The position numbers and the translations under genes are program-made. From Calendula officinalis (lineage: Eukaryota > Streptophyta > Magnoliopsida > Asterales > Asteraceae): a stretch of 64,000 bases of DNA. Numbering within the stretch: position 1 is the stretch's first letter; every line of letters begins with the position of its first letter. This document shows positions 11,341 to 31,262 of the stretch, one piece after another. The DNA lies in contig OY970820.1 in NCBI GenBank assembly GCA_963853835.1, positions 15,861,373 to 15,925,372 of the forward strand, written 5' to 3'. Below the pieces are notes generated by a model. It was not told the DNA's origin and searched no databases. It was given only the letters and a program-made list of their open reading frames with translations.

Positions 11341-12478
11341 TGAAGGTTTTCATTGTACTCGATCAACCCATGGGACCGACCGCCTAGCATACTTGGTTCA
11401 AACCTTGCTGACCAAGAACATGAACTTGTTCTTGACCGGTTAAACCAACTAGCTGATTTAAACCCTAAAAGCGGAACTGGGATTAAACCTAATCCTTAAA
11501 CCCTAAAGGATTGGGATGTTGGAAATCTAACTTGATTAACAAGAAAGAAACCTTGTACGAAGAACTAGAACACACACATTGCTTGTGTGGTTCGTTCGAC
11601 CATCAACCAAAGAACCCTAGGGTTCTTTGGTCGAATTCGTCGGTTCTTTGGTCGAATTCGTCCAAGAGGGGAGAAGGGAGAAAGTTGTTTCCCAAAACAT
11701 ACCTTGTTGTTTGCTTAAGATTAGTCCACTGGTGATGAACAAATCGAGCGATCTTCTAGTTGATCTAAGCAACGAACTTGTTCTTCAAAACTTGAAGAAC
11801 ACGAAGAACGAAGAACGCCAAGACTTGGGTTCTTGTGTGTGTTCGGCCGAAATTGAGAGAGATGGGGGAGGGATTTCAGCTTCAAGGTGTAAGATTGTTT
11901 AGGGTTACCCTAAGCCTCTTATTTATATACAAATAAGTTGCGCTTAGAACCCTCTAGTTTAATTAATATTAGATCTTTAATTAAACTTCCTTTTAACACT
12001 TTCATCCCTTATTGTTTAACTAGTTTATTATTGTCGCACTTAACTATTAAATGTCTAGTATTAATACACTAATAATTCGGTACCCATATACACGAATTAT
12101 ATATACTTGTATTTATACTTTTAATAATTAATTATATAATAACCTTTATATAATTTATACAACAATTTTATCCAATTACTATATGATTTAATAGCTTTAA
12201 ATCATATTAAGGATAATCTTTAATTAACACATTGTATATTTACTCAACTAGTAAATGTACAATCACTTGTATTAATTAGTTAGTTAAACTAATCTAGTAA
12301 TAGTTAAACTTAACTTAATACTTTAACTGATTCATAATGACTATTATGAATCATTCCTCTTTGTAGTATCATTGCTTATCTTACTCGTATTACATGCACT
12401 CACCGGTGTGACCCTTAAGTGTTTCGTAGGCATGTATGTATCATCATAGGTTGACTAACTGTGCACATAAATCCTTCA
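11341..12478 (-). mobile_element. Solo LTR related to element II family
   Basis: 1138 bp starting TGAAGGTTTTCATTG and ending CACATAAATCCTTCA, flanked by a perfect 5-bp TSD TGAAG (11336-11340 and 12479-12483). Its right end (ggtgtgaccctt..agtgt; gtgcacataaatcctt) matches the ends of the element II LTRs, so it belongs to a related family and presumably has the same minus orientation. No internal region remains, so it arose by LTR-LTR recombination. Confidence 0.85.
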
Positions 12479-12483
12479 TGAAG

Positions 12484-12966
12484 AAACTGAATATCGTCAG
12501 GAAGAAAAAGGGTCTCTTGAATCTGATACTCCAATGTCTCGTTTCAAGGGAACGGGAAGGCGAACTTCCAAACAAAGGAAAAGTGCCTAACACAGCTTCT
12601 CCAGAAGATTATCCACCGCTAGTCAGATCACTTGTTAAAGATCGGATGCTCACTCACGAGAGAAATGCTCAGTTAGAAACCGCTCTCTCCACGATGACAA
12701 AACGATTAGAAGAACTCACTCAAGAATCCTCAGAAGCTGAAAATTCAAAACTTAAGGTAATCAGGCTTCAGTGCTTCAACAATATCCTGAGAAAAAATAA
12801 CTTGTCATTAGCTCAGAAAAGTGAAGCTCTTCAGAAATCATGCAACTCATGGAATAAATCATCCAATTTCAACAAGCAAGTTCTAGAAGAACAGATTCCA
12901 TTCAAGGTTTTTCTGAGAAGTATGAGCAATATCCAATCTGCAGAATTCGTACATCTGGAACATTAA
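12484..12966 (+). pseudogene. C-terminal part of element I gag (coiled coil)
   Basis: Downstream of the solo LTR the frame reads LVKDRMLTHERNAQLETAL...TKRLEELTQESSEAENSKLK and later KSCNSWNKSSN. This is heptad-rich and resembles the corresponding stretch of the element III gag (QCKSWGNASIKLNKCLNQQ). It is the tail of the same polyprotein displaced by the solo LTR. There is no integrase or protease signature here. Confidence 0.5.
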
Positions 12967-13184
12967 ACGTTAAAACCCAAACATCCAGACTATCTATATC
13001 TCAAGAAGTTCGCTATGAAAGAGAAGTTTTTCAGATTGCAAGCGGAAATCTGATCATCACCAGAGATTATACTTCATAGGAATCCATGTTCCAGGATAAA
13101 GAGATGTCTCAGGCTACTACTCCACATGAAGAAGTAGAATCTACTTGTCATCAGAGACAAGCAAATACCACTGAAATTGGTTGA

Positions 13185-14367
13185 TCTGACGACCAAATAT
13201 TAGTAAAATTCACCACTCACATCAGCTTGCTAACATCATCAATAGCTGATACTAAAGCTGATCTTGCACAACTCACAACCGAAATCAAGGCTGAGATGAA
13301 TGAAGGGTTCACACAAATTAACAATCAACTGCAAATAGTCTTCAACTTACTAGAAAACAGTGCCACTCCGCCAGTCACTCTAAAAGATTTTGCAAGCTAT
13401 CCTTTTCAACATCTCTCGTTTCATCTAGAGGAAATATTAGATGAATCAATCACTGGTGACTGTCTGATGACATTCTTTGATCAGATGGATGACCTCAACC
13501 AATCCCAAACCCATCAGGAGTCTCGTATTGTTCACCATTTTTTGCAGATGTCTGATGAAAAGTTATTAAACGTTCCACCAGAAATCATCTATGACACAGA
13601 AAATGAAGAACCAAAGGAGAGCTATGGTGAAGTTCCAATTGATGGTAACTTTAACTTCTCTGTACATAATCGAATCATAAGTCAGCCGATTCAAAAATTA
13701 AACAAGGATGCCGCTCAATTCGAAAAACCCCCAAATTGCTCTGATGATGATGAAGATGTTGAACGTTCTTCAACTCCTCTGCATCGAAACTACCCCATTG
13801 ACGAGTCATCAGATCCACTCGGCCTGGTCACAGATAACACTATCCATACAACCAAAACTGAGCAAGCAACTATTCCTACGTTGCCCCCAAAGGATCCCAT
13901 TGCTGACGTTAAGCCTGCTGCAGTGTATTTTTCAGAAGGCCCAAAAACCAGAGATGAAGAAGTTGATTTAGCAATTAAACAAACTGAACGAGCAGTCTCT
14001 GCAATTTGTAGTCAGACGGATACAATCCAGCATCAGCAAAACTTTCACCAGATGAAAATCCGCAAATCCTTTGATCGTATGGAACAACGTGTTGAAACTC
14101 TTTCCACTGTTCCTGATCTCTTCTCAGGAAGTCTGCAAGTGTTGGGTGAACTAAATCAAGAAGTGGTCAGCATTCAACAATCCATTAAAGAACAAAATGT
14201 GTCCATCATGCATGACATCAAAGCCATAAATGAATATTAGCATGTGATGATGGCCTGTCAGGAGGCGTTGGCTAAAAATCAAGATGAGGTTCATGATGTA
14301 ATTTCCAAACAATCAAAATGCATTGATGCATTAAGTGCTTCTCACGACGCGCTTTGTCCCACTCAAC
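13185..14367 (+). pseudogene. Element I accessory ORF, 5' part
   Basis: An open frame of more than 337 aa runs through coiled-coil segments (LAQLTTEIKAEMNEGFTQIN; EQRVETLSTVPDLFSGSLQ) and a proline/acidic middle. A TAG at 14238-14240 splits it, and the frame then continues (MMMACQEALAKNQDEV...SASHDALCPTQ) to the element II insertion at 14368. It resumes in phase at 35181 (HALIEQVSNLTTAVSDMK). No enzymatic motif is recognised. It takes up the coding space where pol would normally be. Confidence 0.6.
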
Positions 14368-15085
14368 TGATGGAAAACCTTGTAGTATTCACATGGCGGA
14401 ACTTGAATACCACATTACTGGATCTCTACTAGTCAATGAGATCACGAGAACAAAGAGATGATGAACATTACCTTTAGATAGCTAAAGAAGTGATCCACAT
14501 CTACTGCACCACCTGGACACGCTGCAAGACCGCGTTGTACCAACAAAGTAACACACGATCTCGTGTGTGTTTGTGTGTGTCGAACCCGAAACCGAAACAC
14601 ACCTTCGGGTGTGTTGTTCGTCGAACTCGAAGAAACCGAAACCCCTTAGGGTTTGTTTCGGCCGAAGGGAGAGGAGGGAGTATTAGGGTTTTACTTGTGA
14701 TTAGTGAGTAACCTCTAAGCCTTAGACATGCCCTCCTATTTATAGGTTTAGGCGTTGCACTTAGGCCCTTAAAGTTTAATTAGAAGTTTAATGAAACTTA
14801 AAATTCTTTTGTTACTTTTAACCCTTGGACTTATACTAGTTAATTAATAAACTATTAATTAACAGTCCGTTAAATACTTAACCTAATATTTAACCATCCT
14901 CACAAATAATAATTAACTTATTATTATTTATTCTCTTCTTAATAATTAACTTAACTAGTTAATTATTCCACACAACTTACTTTATTCGGTTGTCCATTAT
15001 TGGGTGTGTAGTGGTGTGACCCTTTAGTGTCTTATAACAATCGACACGGTGACACGTGTACTTATCCGTGCACATAAATCCTTTA
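14368..15085 (-). repeat. 3' LTR of element II
   Basis: 718 bp. The plus-strand reading starts TGATGGAAAACC and ends AAATCCTTTA, where the terminal CA has mutated to TA. It pairs with 34458-35175. The 73-aa frame inside (14490-14711) also occurs in the partner LTR and is not a gene. Confidence 0.9.
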
Positions 15086-15956
15086 GACTCCCACTTGTGC
15101 AAGTTAAGAAACACTTTCTGATCATCGTTGGCCTAAAGCGGTCCCTAGCCAAACATTTAGGATAACCAGGTTATAAGAACTCTTACATCCAGAGATAATA
15201 TTCATAAAATGAATAACACTAACAGATTTTCCTTTCGCATCATGATATTTCTTAATTTGAGTAATAAACATGGAGCAGGGATCTTGTTCTATATACTCGA
15301 ATTTTCTCGACTCTGATTTCGACTTTCTGCAGTAACGGATTACCGAATGATCTAATCATTCTCCGAGCGTGGCCATGCATTTCAGTATTCTTAATCGTCG
15401 AGCGGCAATGAAATATCTCTTCTAGTTAAAGAAGGTGCAAATTCCATCTTGACATTTGCGTTATCTTGCCCATGACTTCCGCTGTCTTAGTCAAGTTCCT
15501 TATGATCACCTTTTTACGGTGTGACGGTAGATAAATGCTAAAGATCAGAAGTCATCGTGTCTCAAACCAAAACGTCTCAGGTCAGAGGACATCTACTCGA
15601 AATTACTCATGCTTGGGCTCCATGAAGTAATCTCGATCTTTTGGTCACGTCTAATGTTTTGCAAACTCTGCAAACATCTATGAATATTTATTTTAACAAC
15701 CCTTGTTTCTCTATTCAATAACTATGAAATAGATAAATATTCATAATGGTATTAACTCTTGAATCTAGCTCCCACTAAATTCAAGCAACCACAGACAATT
15801 TAGATACTAAAAAACTTTGTGTATCAAGGATAGTTTTAAAACATGTTAAGAATAGACAATGTGAAAATATTACGTAAAACTTTCTATTTCAATCCCACGA
15901 AATGTTATTACATAATTGATCGATTTCAAACATGTCTATGATTCTAATCAAAATTA
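15086..15956 (-). other. Polypurine tract and 3' untranslated region of element II
   Basis: The minus strand reads CAAGTGGGAGTC directly before the 3' LTR (15086-15097), the plus-strand primer. The remaining 850 bp up to the RNase H stop codon are non-coding. Confidence 0.7.
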
Positions 15957-18734
15957 CTAGCTACCAATATTTAGGTACTGCATGCCTATAGCGTGTGCAT
16001 GTTTCTCATGCTTTGGTCCAACTAGTGGTTTTGTCAACGGGTCAGCGACGTTGTCATCCGTTGGTATTTTCTTAATTACAATATCACCTTCTCTTACATA
16101 CTCACGTATGCGGTGATATTTCCTGCGTAAATGCCTGGTCTTTTGATGCTCTCTTGGTTTAACAGCTTGCACTATTGTTCCACTGTTATCACAGAATATT
16201 TCGATGGGTCTAGAGATATTGGCAATAACTCTAAGATCCTCGATAAAATTCTTAAGCCACATGGCTTCTTTCCCAGCATCATTTGCGGCAATGTACTCAG
16301 CCTCTGTAGTCGAATCTGCTATCGTATCTTTTTTTCTGACTCTTCCAAGATATAGCTCCTCCGTTTAGTGTGAAGACAAATCCCGATTGAGATTTGTAAT
16401 CGTCTCTGTCGGTTTAGAAGCTTGCATCTGTGTAACCAGTTACACGCAACTCTTCCAATGAACCTCCAAAGACCAAGAACATTTCTTTCGTCCTTCTCAA
16501 ATACTTGAGAATGTTCTTGACAGCCACCCAATGGGGTTCACCAGGATTCTTTTGATATCTTCTTGTGAGACTTATGGAGTAAGCAATATCGGGCCTAGTA
16601 CATAACATGGCATACATGATTGATCCAATTGCCGAAGCATATGGTACCAAACTCATCCTAGCTATTTCCTTGCTAGATGTGGGACTCTGAGATTTGCTCA
16701 GTGTAATGCCATGTGTCATTGGAATGAGTCCTCTCTTGGAATCACTCATACTGAATCTCTTCAGTACTTTGCCAATGTATGTACTTTGACTAAGTCCAAT
16801 AAGCCGCCTAGATCTATCTCTATAGATCTTTATACCCGGTATAAATGCGGCTTCTCCCAACTCCTTCATCTGGAAACATTTACCTAACCAGGATTTTACT
16901 CCTTCTAATGCTGGTATATCGTTTCCTATGAGCAGTATGTCATCAATATACAAGACTAGGAAGATTACTATGCTCCCACTGAATTTTGTGTAGACACACG
17001 CCTCGAACTCACTCTTGACAAAACCAAATTCTTTGATTCTTTTGTCAAAGTGTAAGTTCCAACTTCTAAATGCGTGCTTCAATCCATAAATGGATTTTAG
17101 CAATTTACATACTTTATCAGGATTCTTTGGATCAGTAAAACCATCCGGTTGTATTATGAATACGTCCTCATTCAACTCCCCGTTAAGGAAGGCGGTTTTA
17201 ACATCCATTTGCCATATCTCGTAGTCGTAATATGCTGATATGGCCATAAGAATTCTAATAGACTTAAGCATGGCGACTGGCGAGTAGGTTTCAGAATAAT
17301 CCACACCCTATGTTTTCATGAAACCCTTCGCGACGAGTCGTGCTTTGAAAGTATGCACTTTTCCATCCATGTCAGTTTTCTTCTTGAAAACCCACTTGCA
17401 TCCAACAGCACGAGACTGTGGTGGCAAGTCTGATAACACCCAGACTTGGTTGTCATACATGGATTGCATCTCTGCTTGCATAGCCTCGAGCCATCTTTCA
17501 GACTCTATGCCGTTAGCAGCTTCGCTTTAGGTTAATGGTTCTAGTAGACTTCCATCATCTTCATCGATCATGAATCCAAGATACCTATCTGGTTCTTGGC
17601 GTGGTCTACTGGACCTACGCGGATTGCGTGTTTCTTCTTCCTCAACCGGTGGGTCTGGTTGGGAATCAACAATTCTTTGTTGAACTACTGGTTCGACTGA
17701 AGTCGTCGGTGGATCTTCGTTCTCTTCAATTTCTTGAAGCTCTATTTCTTTTCTTGGAGTTTCAGTTCCTAGAAATTTCTCCTCCAAGAAGACACCTTTC
17801 TGACTTTGTTGTCTTCTTGATGATAGAAATAGTATCCTAAGGTTTCCCTTGGATATCCAACGAAGATACACTTGTCTGACTTGGGGTTTAGTTTGTCTGT
17901 GAAGTTACGCCTAACGTACGCTTCACAACCCCAAATCTTGAGAAAAGATAATTTAGGCTTTCTCCCCGTCCAGTGCTCGAACAGAGTCTCTTCTACTGAC
18001 TTGGTCGGAACCCTATTCAGTGTGAATGCTGCAGTCTCGAGTGCATGTCCCCAAAATGATAGTGGTAGTGGGGCGCGACACATCATTGAATGTACCATGT
18101 CTAACAAGGTGCGATTCCTCCTTTCTGATACGCCTTTCATCTGAGGCGTATACGGAGGTGTGAGTTGTGAAACAATCCCACATTCCTTCAAATGAGCGTC
18201 GAACTCTTGGCTCAAATATTCGCCTCCTCGGTCAGACCGAAGTGACTTAATTTTCTTGCCTAGTTGGTTCTCTACTTCCCTCTGATATTCTTTGAACTTG
18301 TCAAAGCTCTTAGACTTTAGTCTCATAAGAAAGACATAACCATACCTACTGAAGTCGTCAAAAAAGGTAATGAAGTAGCGGTATCCTCCTCTGGCTTCTG
18401 GAGTAAAGGGTCCACACACATCTGTGTGTATAATCCCTAACAACTCGCCTGCCCTTTCATTGTAGTGGTTGAAAGGGTCTTTTGTCATCTTGCCAGATAA
18501 ACAAGCTTCGCATATTGCATATGATTCCAAATCAAATGGTTCTAGAATTCCATCATCGTGGAGCTTCTTAATGCGAGTGTCGTTTATATGACCTAAACGA
18601 CAATGCCAAAGATAAGTTTGATTCAAGTTACTCTTGGATCTTTTACTTATATGATAAACGTCTCGTTCTATGTTATTTAGATTTAACGTATATAGACCAT
18701 TATGAGAATTTGCGTTAAAATATAAAATGTCATC
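15957..18734 (-). pseudogene. Element II pol: integrase, reverse transcriptase, RNase H (broken)
   Basis: In minus-strand order: an HHCC zinc finger (HCRLGHIND...CEACLSGK) and an integrase core with D-D-E (HTDVCGPF, LRSDRGGEYL, SERRNRTLLD) at 18626-17769. Next comes the IN-RT linker (17871-17527), then RT with MDVKTAFLNGELNED and the catalytic LYIDDILL (YVDD variant, 17304-16414). RNase H follows, with FCDNSGTI and TKPLVGPKHEKH (to 15957). Frameshifts at about 18650, 17770, 17300 and 16400 separate the parts. The domain order IN-RT-RH is diagnostic of Ty1/copia. It is not translatable as one protein. Confidence 0.85.
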
Positions 18735-18736
18735 TT

Positions 18737-19807
18737 TTAAACACGAAATTGTTTTTCCACAAAATCATAATAAAAACCACTGTCTATAAGTAAATCAAAC
18801 GAAATAACATTTTTAATAAGTCTAGGAACATAATAACAATCTTTAAGTTCCAAGACTCTTCCTGAAGGCAACTTGGGAAGATATGTTCCTACGGCTTCAG
18901 CTCCAACCTTGGAACCTTCGCCTACTCGTAGTTCAACATCCCCTCGTCCCAGCCTCCTGTTCTTCTTAAATCCCTGCAAATGATTGCAACTGTGATGACT
19001 AGAAGTAACGAGACAATCAATCATAAAGATACATGAATCGCTGACAAAGTCAGCGTCCAACAGCCCCACGTCCGACGTGTGCTCGCAAATATCCTTGCTG
19101 CCACAAGCTGGGCAACACAAATCAGCAAAGTCATTCAACCACTCTTGAAACTCGTCCTCCTGAATCTCGGGGAGAGATTCTTCCTCTAGCCTTTGAACAT
19201 CGCGTATACACAAGAGATTCTCATGTAGACCTTCGACATTCAAATCAAAATTCCCGACTATACGTACTATCCTGTCCTGATAGTACTGAGTGAGAGATCC
19301 AAACAAGAACAGGACTTGTTCATGCTCGTTTGATGTGCCAGTAACTAGGGTGAGACAATCTAGTAACCTCCTTATGTTGATAAGGTGGTCACTCAATGGT
19401 TGATCATCTTTCATTTTCGACGAAATGATTTCTTGTAAAATGAATTGCTTGCTATCTTCAGTACTATCTTTAAACGTCTCCTCAAGATAATGGACAAACT
19501 CATAGCATGGTTTCTTACGTAGATTATCAGTAAGCTCTGATAATGAAGTAAGAACAAGAATCGACATAACTTGTGATTCGTCAGCCAGATACTGATAATA
19601 AGCGTCAAGCTCATCATCCTGGGCATCTTGCCCTGGTTGTACCTTGGGCACATCGTCTATCATGTACAGTAGATTCTGTGCTTTTAGGTAACTCCTAAAG
19701 TGCACTTTCCAAACTTTGTAGTTTGGACCAGTAAGCTTCCATTTTCCAGTGATGAACTTTCGCGATTCATTCGGTGAGTAAAACGGAATTTCTGACAGTA
19801 CAGACAT
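18737..19807 (-). pseudogene. Element II gag plus protease remnant
   Basis: A 356-aa frame starts MSVLSEIPFYSPNESRKF. The capsid part shows WKLTGPNYKVWKVHFRSYL and LEETFKDSTEDSKQF, typical of Angela/Tork gag. Near the end lie GDVELRVGEGSKVGAEAVGT and LKDCYYVPRLIKNVISFDLL, which in this family flank the aspartic protease core and the gag-pre-integrase region. The catalytic D-T/S-G segment expected between FMIDCLVTSSHHS and CNHLQGF is absent, so the protease appears deleted. The frame is otherwise open. Confidence 0.75.

Positions 19808-22860
<3,053 letters not shown>

Positions 22861-22949
<89 letters not shown>
22861..22949. repeat. (TA)n microsatellite, right of foldback element
   Basis: About 89 bp of AT dinucleotide. 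The 61-aa frame through it is an artefact. Confidence 0.95.
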
Positions 22950-22951
<2 letters not shown>

Positions 22952-23407
22952 CTTTTCGTTAATAATAATAATAATCAACAAATAAAACGTTAAACTTTTA
23001 AACGAAAAATTTAACATAACTTTTTCTTAATTTTGTCTTAAAACCCATTTATTCCAATTATTCAAAAACTTTGAACAATTTGCTTGGATTAAACATACTA
23101 GGTTTTATTTACTAAACAAAAGAAAGAAACCAAGTTCTTTTTATCTTGAAACCTATTCAACCCAATTATTCAAAATTGAACAATTTTCTTGGATTAAAAT
23201 TTTCTAGGATTCTTTCTAAGATAAAAAAACTTAATATAATATACATATATACACGAAATTCGGAAAAACTAGGAAGAAAAAAGAAGCCTAATTTCTTTTT
23301 ATCTAGAACCCGATTCAAATCAATGTTCATTTAAAACTTGAAGAACACATGCTTGGCCGAAAATTCTAGGGTTCTTTTCTAGATGAAAAGAAACTTAACC
23401 GAATCTC
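22950..23407 (-). other. Remainder of element II leader
   Basis: Non-coding, with repeated 'ttcttttt atctag/tctt gaa acc' blocks at about 23130, 23290 and 23380. It ends with ATCTC (23403-23407), one copy of the element III target duplication. Confidence 0.5.
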
Positions 23408-23908
23408 TGTTAGGTCACAACAGCCCTGGATTACTTATATAATTGATGTTATAATTATACTTAAGACAATTAAAGTGATAAACACAGTATTAGAGTCAAA
23501 TGTGTAATTCCACTAAGTGTGGTATGCTGCGGAAAAGCAATACCACTTGATCAATTACAAAGATGTTATCGTGTAAAGTAAATTGGTGAGTACTCCTTTG
23601 CAAGATGATCTCTATTTATAATGTTATAGAGATCTTACATAATGGCAAAGGAGTAACCGAAGGACTAAACTAAGGAAATGACTAAGATCAATGGATTTGA
23701 TCTTAGTCCGTTACAAAACTGACTTAACTCAGTCCTTCTACTCAGTATTGGTTTTCCAATACTGAGTGCTGATACTGAGTGGCCAATACTGGCCAAACTC
23801 AGTATCACTCCTAAACTTAGCTAATTTAATCTACTATTTTATCTAAGCTAGTCTAGGTTGTTTTGTTATCCTTAGATTCACAAAGGGGTAAGGCTTTTTG
23901 CCTTAACA
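23408..23908 (-). repeat. 3' LTR of element III
   Basis: 501 bp. Partner of 33921-34422 with about eight substitutions or indels. The polypurine tract lies at about 23909-23922 on the minus strand. Confidence 0.92.
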
Positions 23909-23989
23909 ATCTCCCCCTATCTAATGATAACAAAACAATTACAAAGAGAAATAAAAAATACATAGATACACGCTGCACAGTCTTCTTCT

Positions 23990-27516
<3,527 letters not shown>

Positions 27517-27905
27517 CTACGATTGTGATTTAGAAAATTGCTTGCAAGTAGAAAGTGAAATCGTTAATCGCATAAAGAATGGAATGAGAAAATATGAAAT
27601 AACTGTTAGAAGGTTGAAAAGAAAAGACATAAACTGTTATTTATATTTAATTAGAGATAATTACGGTATTGGGAAGTAAAACCGGCTGATTTGACAGCCT
27701 TATCCTGTTTCAACGGTAACATTCTTATTAAGAAAGGTTACCGTTGAGGAGTATGAAGATTAAAAATTATAAAAACATTTAATTTAATCTATAAATTAAT
27801 AAAAAATTAAAATTTATAATATTTGATAAATCAGACGAGTGATACTGAGCAGGTCAGTATTGTAACCAATACTGAGAGGTCAGTATCAGAAATTTTTAAG
27901 AAAAA

Positions 27906-30900
27906 TTAAGGATTCAACATACCCAATTGTCCTAGTAAATACATAAACCTTTCCTCAGAGAGAGGTTTAGTGAATACATCAGCCAATTGATCATCTGTAG
28001 GAACGAAATCTACCTCAACCTTACCCTTTTTCACATTATCTCGAATAAAGTGGTGTCTGATATCAATGTGCTTTGTTCTTGAGTGATGGACTGGGTTTTC
28101 AGTGATAGCAATAGCACTCTTGTTATCACAATGAATTGGTGTCTTCTGAAAGTTGAACCCATAGTCCATTAGTTGATACTGCATCCATAAGAGTTGAGCA
28201 CAGCAACTTCCTACAGCAACATATTCTGCTTCTGCAGTAGAAGTTGCTACTGAGTTTTGTTTCTTGGATGACCAACCAACTAGTCTGCCACCGAGGAATT
28301 GACATCCTCCACTTGTACTCTTCCTGTCCAACCTGCACCCTGCAAAATCTGCATCTGTATACCCTTCAAGATCAAAGTTTGAATCTTTGGGATACCAAAG
28401 ACCCATGTTAGGAGTACCTGAAAGATATCTAAAAATGCGCTTAACAGCCTTCATATGTGATTCTTTAGGATCAGCCTAATACCGAGCACACAACCAAGTT
28501 GCAAACATGATATCAGGCCTGCTAGCTGTTAAGTAAAGTAAAGAACCAATCATACCTCGGTATGTGGATTGACATACTGGCTTACCAGTTTCATCTTTAC
28601 TTAATTTATCCTGAGTACCCATAGGAGTGTGCATGGAAGATAAGTTTTCAAATTTGTATTTCTTCAGCATGTCGTGCACATACTTACTTTGATTTATGAA
28701 AGTGCCATCAGGCTTCTGATCAACTTGTAAACCAAGAAAGTAAGTAAGTTCACCCATCATACTCATCTGATACTGAGATGACATAATCTTAGCAAACCAG
28801 TCACACATTGACTTGTCAGTGGAGCCAAAGATAATGTCATCTACATATATCTGAATAAGTAAAATGTCAGAACCTTTCCGTTTTGAAAATAAAGTTTTGT
28901 CAATTTTTACCTCTTATAAATTTATTTTCAATTAAGTACTCAGACAGGGTATCATACCAGGCTTTTGGAGCTTGTTTGAGCCCATATAAAGCTTTATCAA
29001 GCTTGAAAACATAGTTAGGAAATTTAGGATCAACAAAACCTGGAGGTTGTTTAACATAAACTTCCTCTTGTAGTTTTCCATTGAGGAAGGCACTCTTGAC
29101 ATCCATCTGATACACTTTGAAGTTCTTGAAAGCTGCATATGCAAGATACAACTTTATAGCTTCGATTCTTACAACTGGTGCAAAAGTCTCATCATAGTCA
29201 ATGCATTCTTCTTGACTGTAACTCTGAGCAACCAGTCTTGCTTTATTTCTGATGACAACACCATCTTTGTCCATCTTATTTCTGAAGACCCATTTAGTAC
29301 CAATAATAGTTTTGCCAGAAGGGGGTGGTACTAAATTCCAGACTTTATTCCTTTCAAACTCTGTCAGTTCTTCTTGCATAGCTTCTACCCATTCTTCATC
29401 TAATAAAGCTTCATCAACTTTCTTGGGTTCCATGGTAGATAAAAAGCTTGAAAAGAAACAGAAATTTGCAGTAGCTTGAGGTTCAAAATCTAGTTTTCTT
29501 CTTGTTTGGACACCTTGTTCAATAGGACCAATGATTTTTGAATGAGGATGATCTATGAGTTCCCTTAGATTGTTTCCTAAGGGAGCATTCGAAGCAAGGT
29601 CAACAATATCTTGTTGCACTGATGTGTTGCCTGCCTGATACTGAGCTGAATTGTGATCAGTATAAGACATTTCAGGTTGTTGTTCTTCTTGATTTTGCAG
29701 ATCTGAGGAGGATTCTTGAAAGGTACTGGAAGATTCACCTTCTTCATATGTGGAGTTGTTCAGATCAAGTATTGGGAACTCAGTATTGGGGTTCTCAGTG
29801 ATAGGAACCTCAGAATTTGATGCATACGAGTTAGACTGAGTTCTTTCTTGATCAGTATCACTCATACCTGGATCAACATAGTATGGGTGAGATTAGGCTG
29901 TTCAGCAATTGAGTTTTCTGGATTGCATAGAGTATCTATGCCACTGATGTCTTCCTTTGCTGAGGTAGAATGCTCATTCTGATTTTCATCAAACGTGACA
30001 TGAATGGATTCTACAATCATCTTGGTTGAGATGATATACACTCTGAAAGCTTTAGAGTGTGGAGAGTAGCCCATGAACACACCTTCATTTGCTTTGGGAG
30101 CAAATTTGTTTAGGTTTTGCTTAGTACTGAGTACAAAGCATTTACTCCCAAAGATGTGGAAGAACTCCACATTAGGAACCTTGCCATTGTATAACTCATA
30201 AGGAGTCTTTTGATGTCTCTGGAGCTCTGTTCTGAGTAAAATTTGCACAATTGACAGCTTCTGCCCAGAAGCTCAGTGCAAGTCCAGCATGACATAACAA
30301 AGTTCTTGCAGCTTCAATTAATGTTCTGTTCTTTTTTTCTACAACACCATTTTGTTGTGGTGTGTAGGCTGCAGAGAAATTTTGCACAATTCCTTTTTCT
30401 TCACAGAAATCTGCTAATACTGAGTTCTTAAACTCAGTACCATGGTCACTTCTTAGTTGTTTGACCTTGTTGTCTTTTTGTAATTCTTCTCTTTTTATGA
30501 AGGCAATGATTTCTATTGTTGCATCTGATTTAGTCTTGAGAAAGATGACCCAAGTATATCTTGAGAATTCATCTACTAAGACTAAAGTATAGATCTTTTT
30601 GGCCAATGATGGTGTGCTGATGGGGCCAAAAAGATCCATATGTATCATTGTAAGAGGTTCATTAATGGAATGATTAACCTTTGACTTGAATGAACTCTTC
30701 TTCTGCTTGCCCATTTCACATGCTGAGCATAACTTATCTTTTGAATAAGTAATTGTGGGCAACCCTCTCACCAGTTTCTTCACATTAAGCTCATTAATGT
30801 TTCTGAAGTTTATGTGAGAAAGTTTCTTGTGCCATAACCAATGAAGTTCTGGCTTGACTTTAGACAGCAGGCAAACTCGAATAGTAGGGTCTATTTCAGA

Positions 30901-31239
30901 TAGATTGACCACATATACATCTTTTTCTCTTCTAGCAATGAGTACAGGTTGCCCTTTATCATTGTAGATGATTCCTGCAACCTTTCTGAAACGAGCTTCA
31001 TTATCATCATCACACATCTGGCTGATACTGAGCAGATTGTTTTTAAGACCCTCTACATAGGCAACTCTTTTAAAAGTTATGTTGCCTGCTTTGATTACTC
31101 CATATCCCCTTGTTTTCCCAATAGAATCATCTCCAAACTTGACAGAAGGACCCTTCTCTGGTGTATAATTTAGAAGGTACTCCATGCTGCCAGTCATGTG
31201 TCTTCAGCAGCCACTATCTAAGTACCATTTTCTGTCACC
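27906..31239 (-). pseudogene. Element III pol: protease, integrase, RT, RNase H (few breaks)
   Basis: The minus-strand reading starts after CAG at 31240. The protease active site KWYLDSGC is followed by TGA where Ser is expected (CSRHMTG in relatives). Integrase: HHCC (WHKKLSHIN...CSACEMGK), D-D-E in HMDLFGPIS, LRSDHGTEF and NGVVEKKNRTL (31197-30196). RT: ARLVAQSYSQEECIDYDETF, MDVKSAFLNG and IYVDDIIF (about 28840). RNase H: GYTDADFAGCRLDRKSTSGG, AEAEYVAVGSC, THIHCDNK-type IHCDNKSAIAI and DVFTKPL (28454-27906). Breaks: TGA in protease, frameshifts near 30200, 29865 and 28900, and a stop near 28476. Otherwise well preserved. Confidence 0.88.
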
Positions 31240-31262
31240 CTGCACAAGACACAAAATAAGAA

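Noticed and set aside
14490..14711. 73-aa frame, repeated at 34580-34801
   Set aside because: It lies inside both LTRs of element II; no family resemblance.
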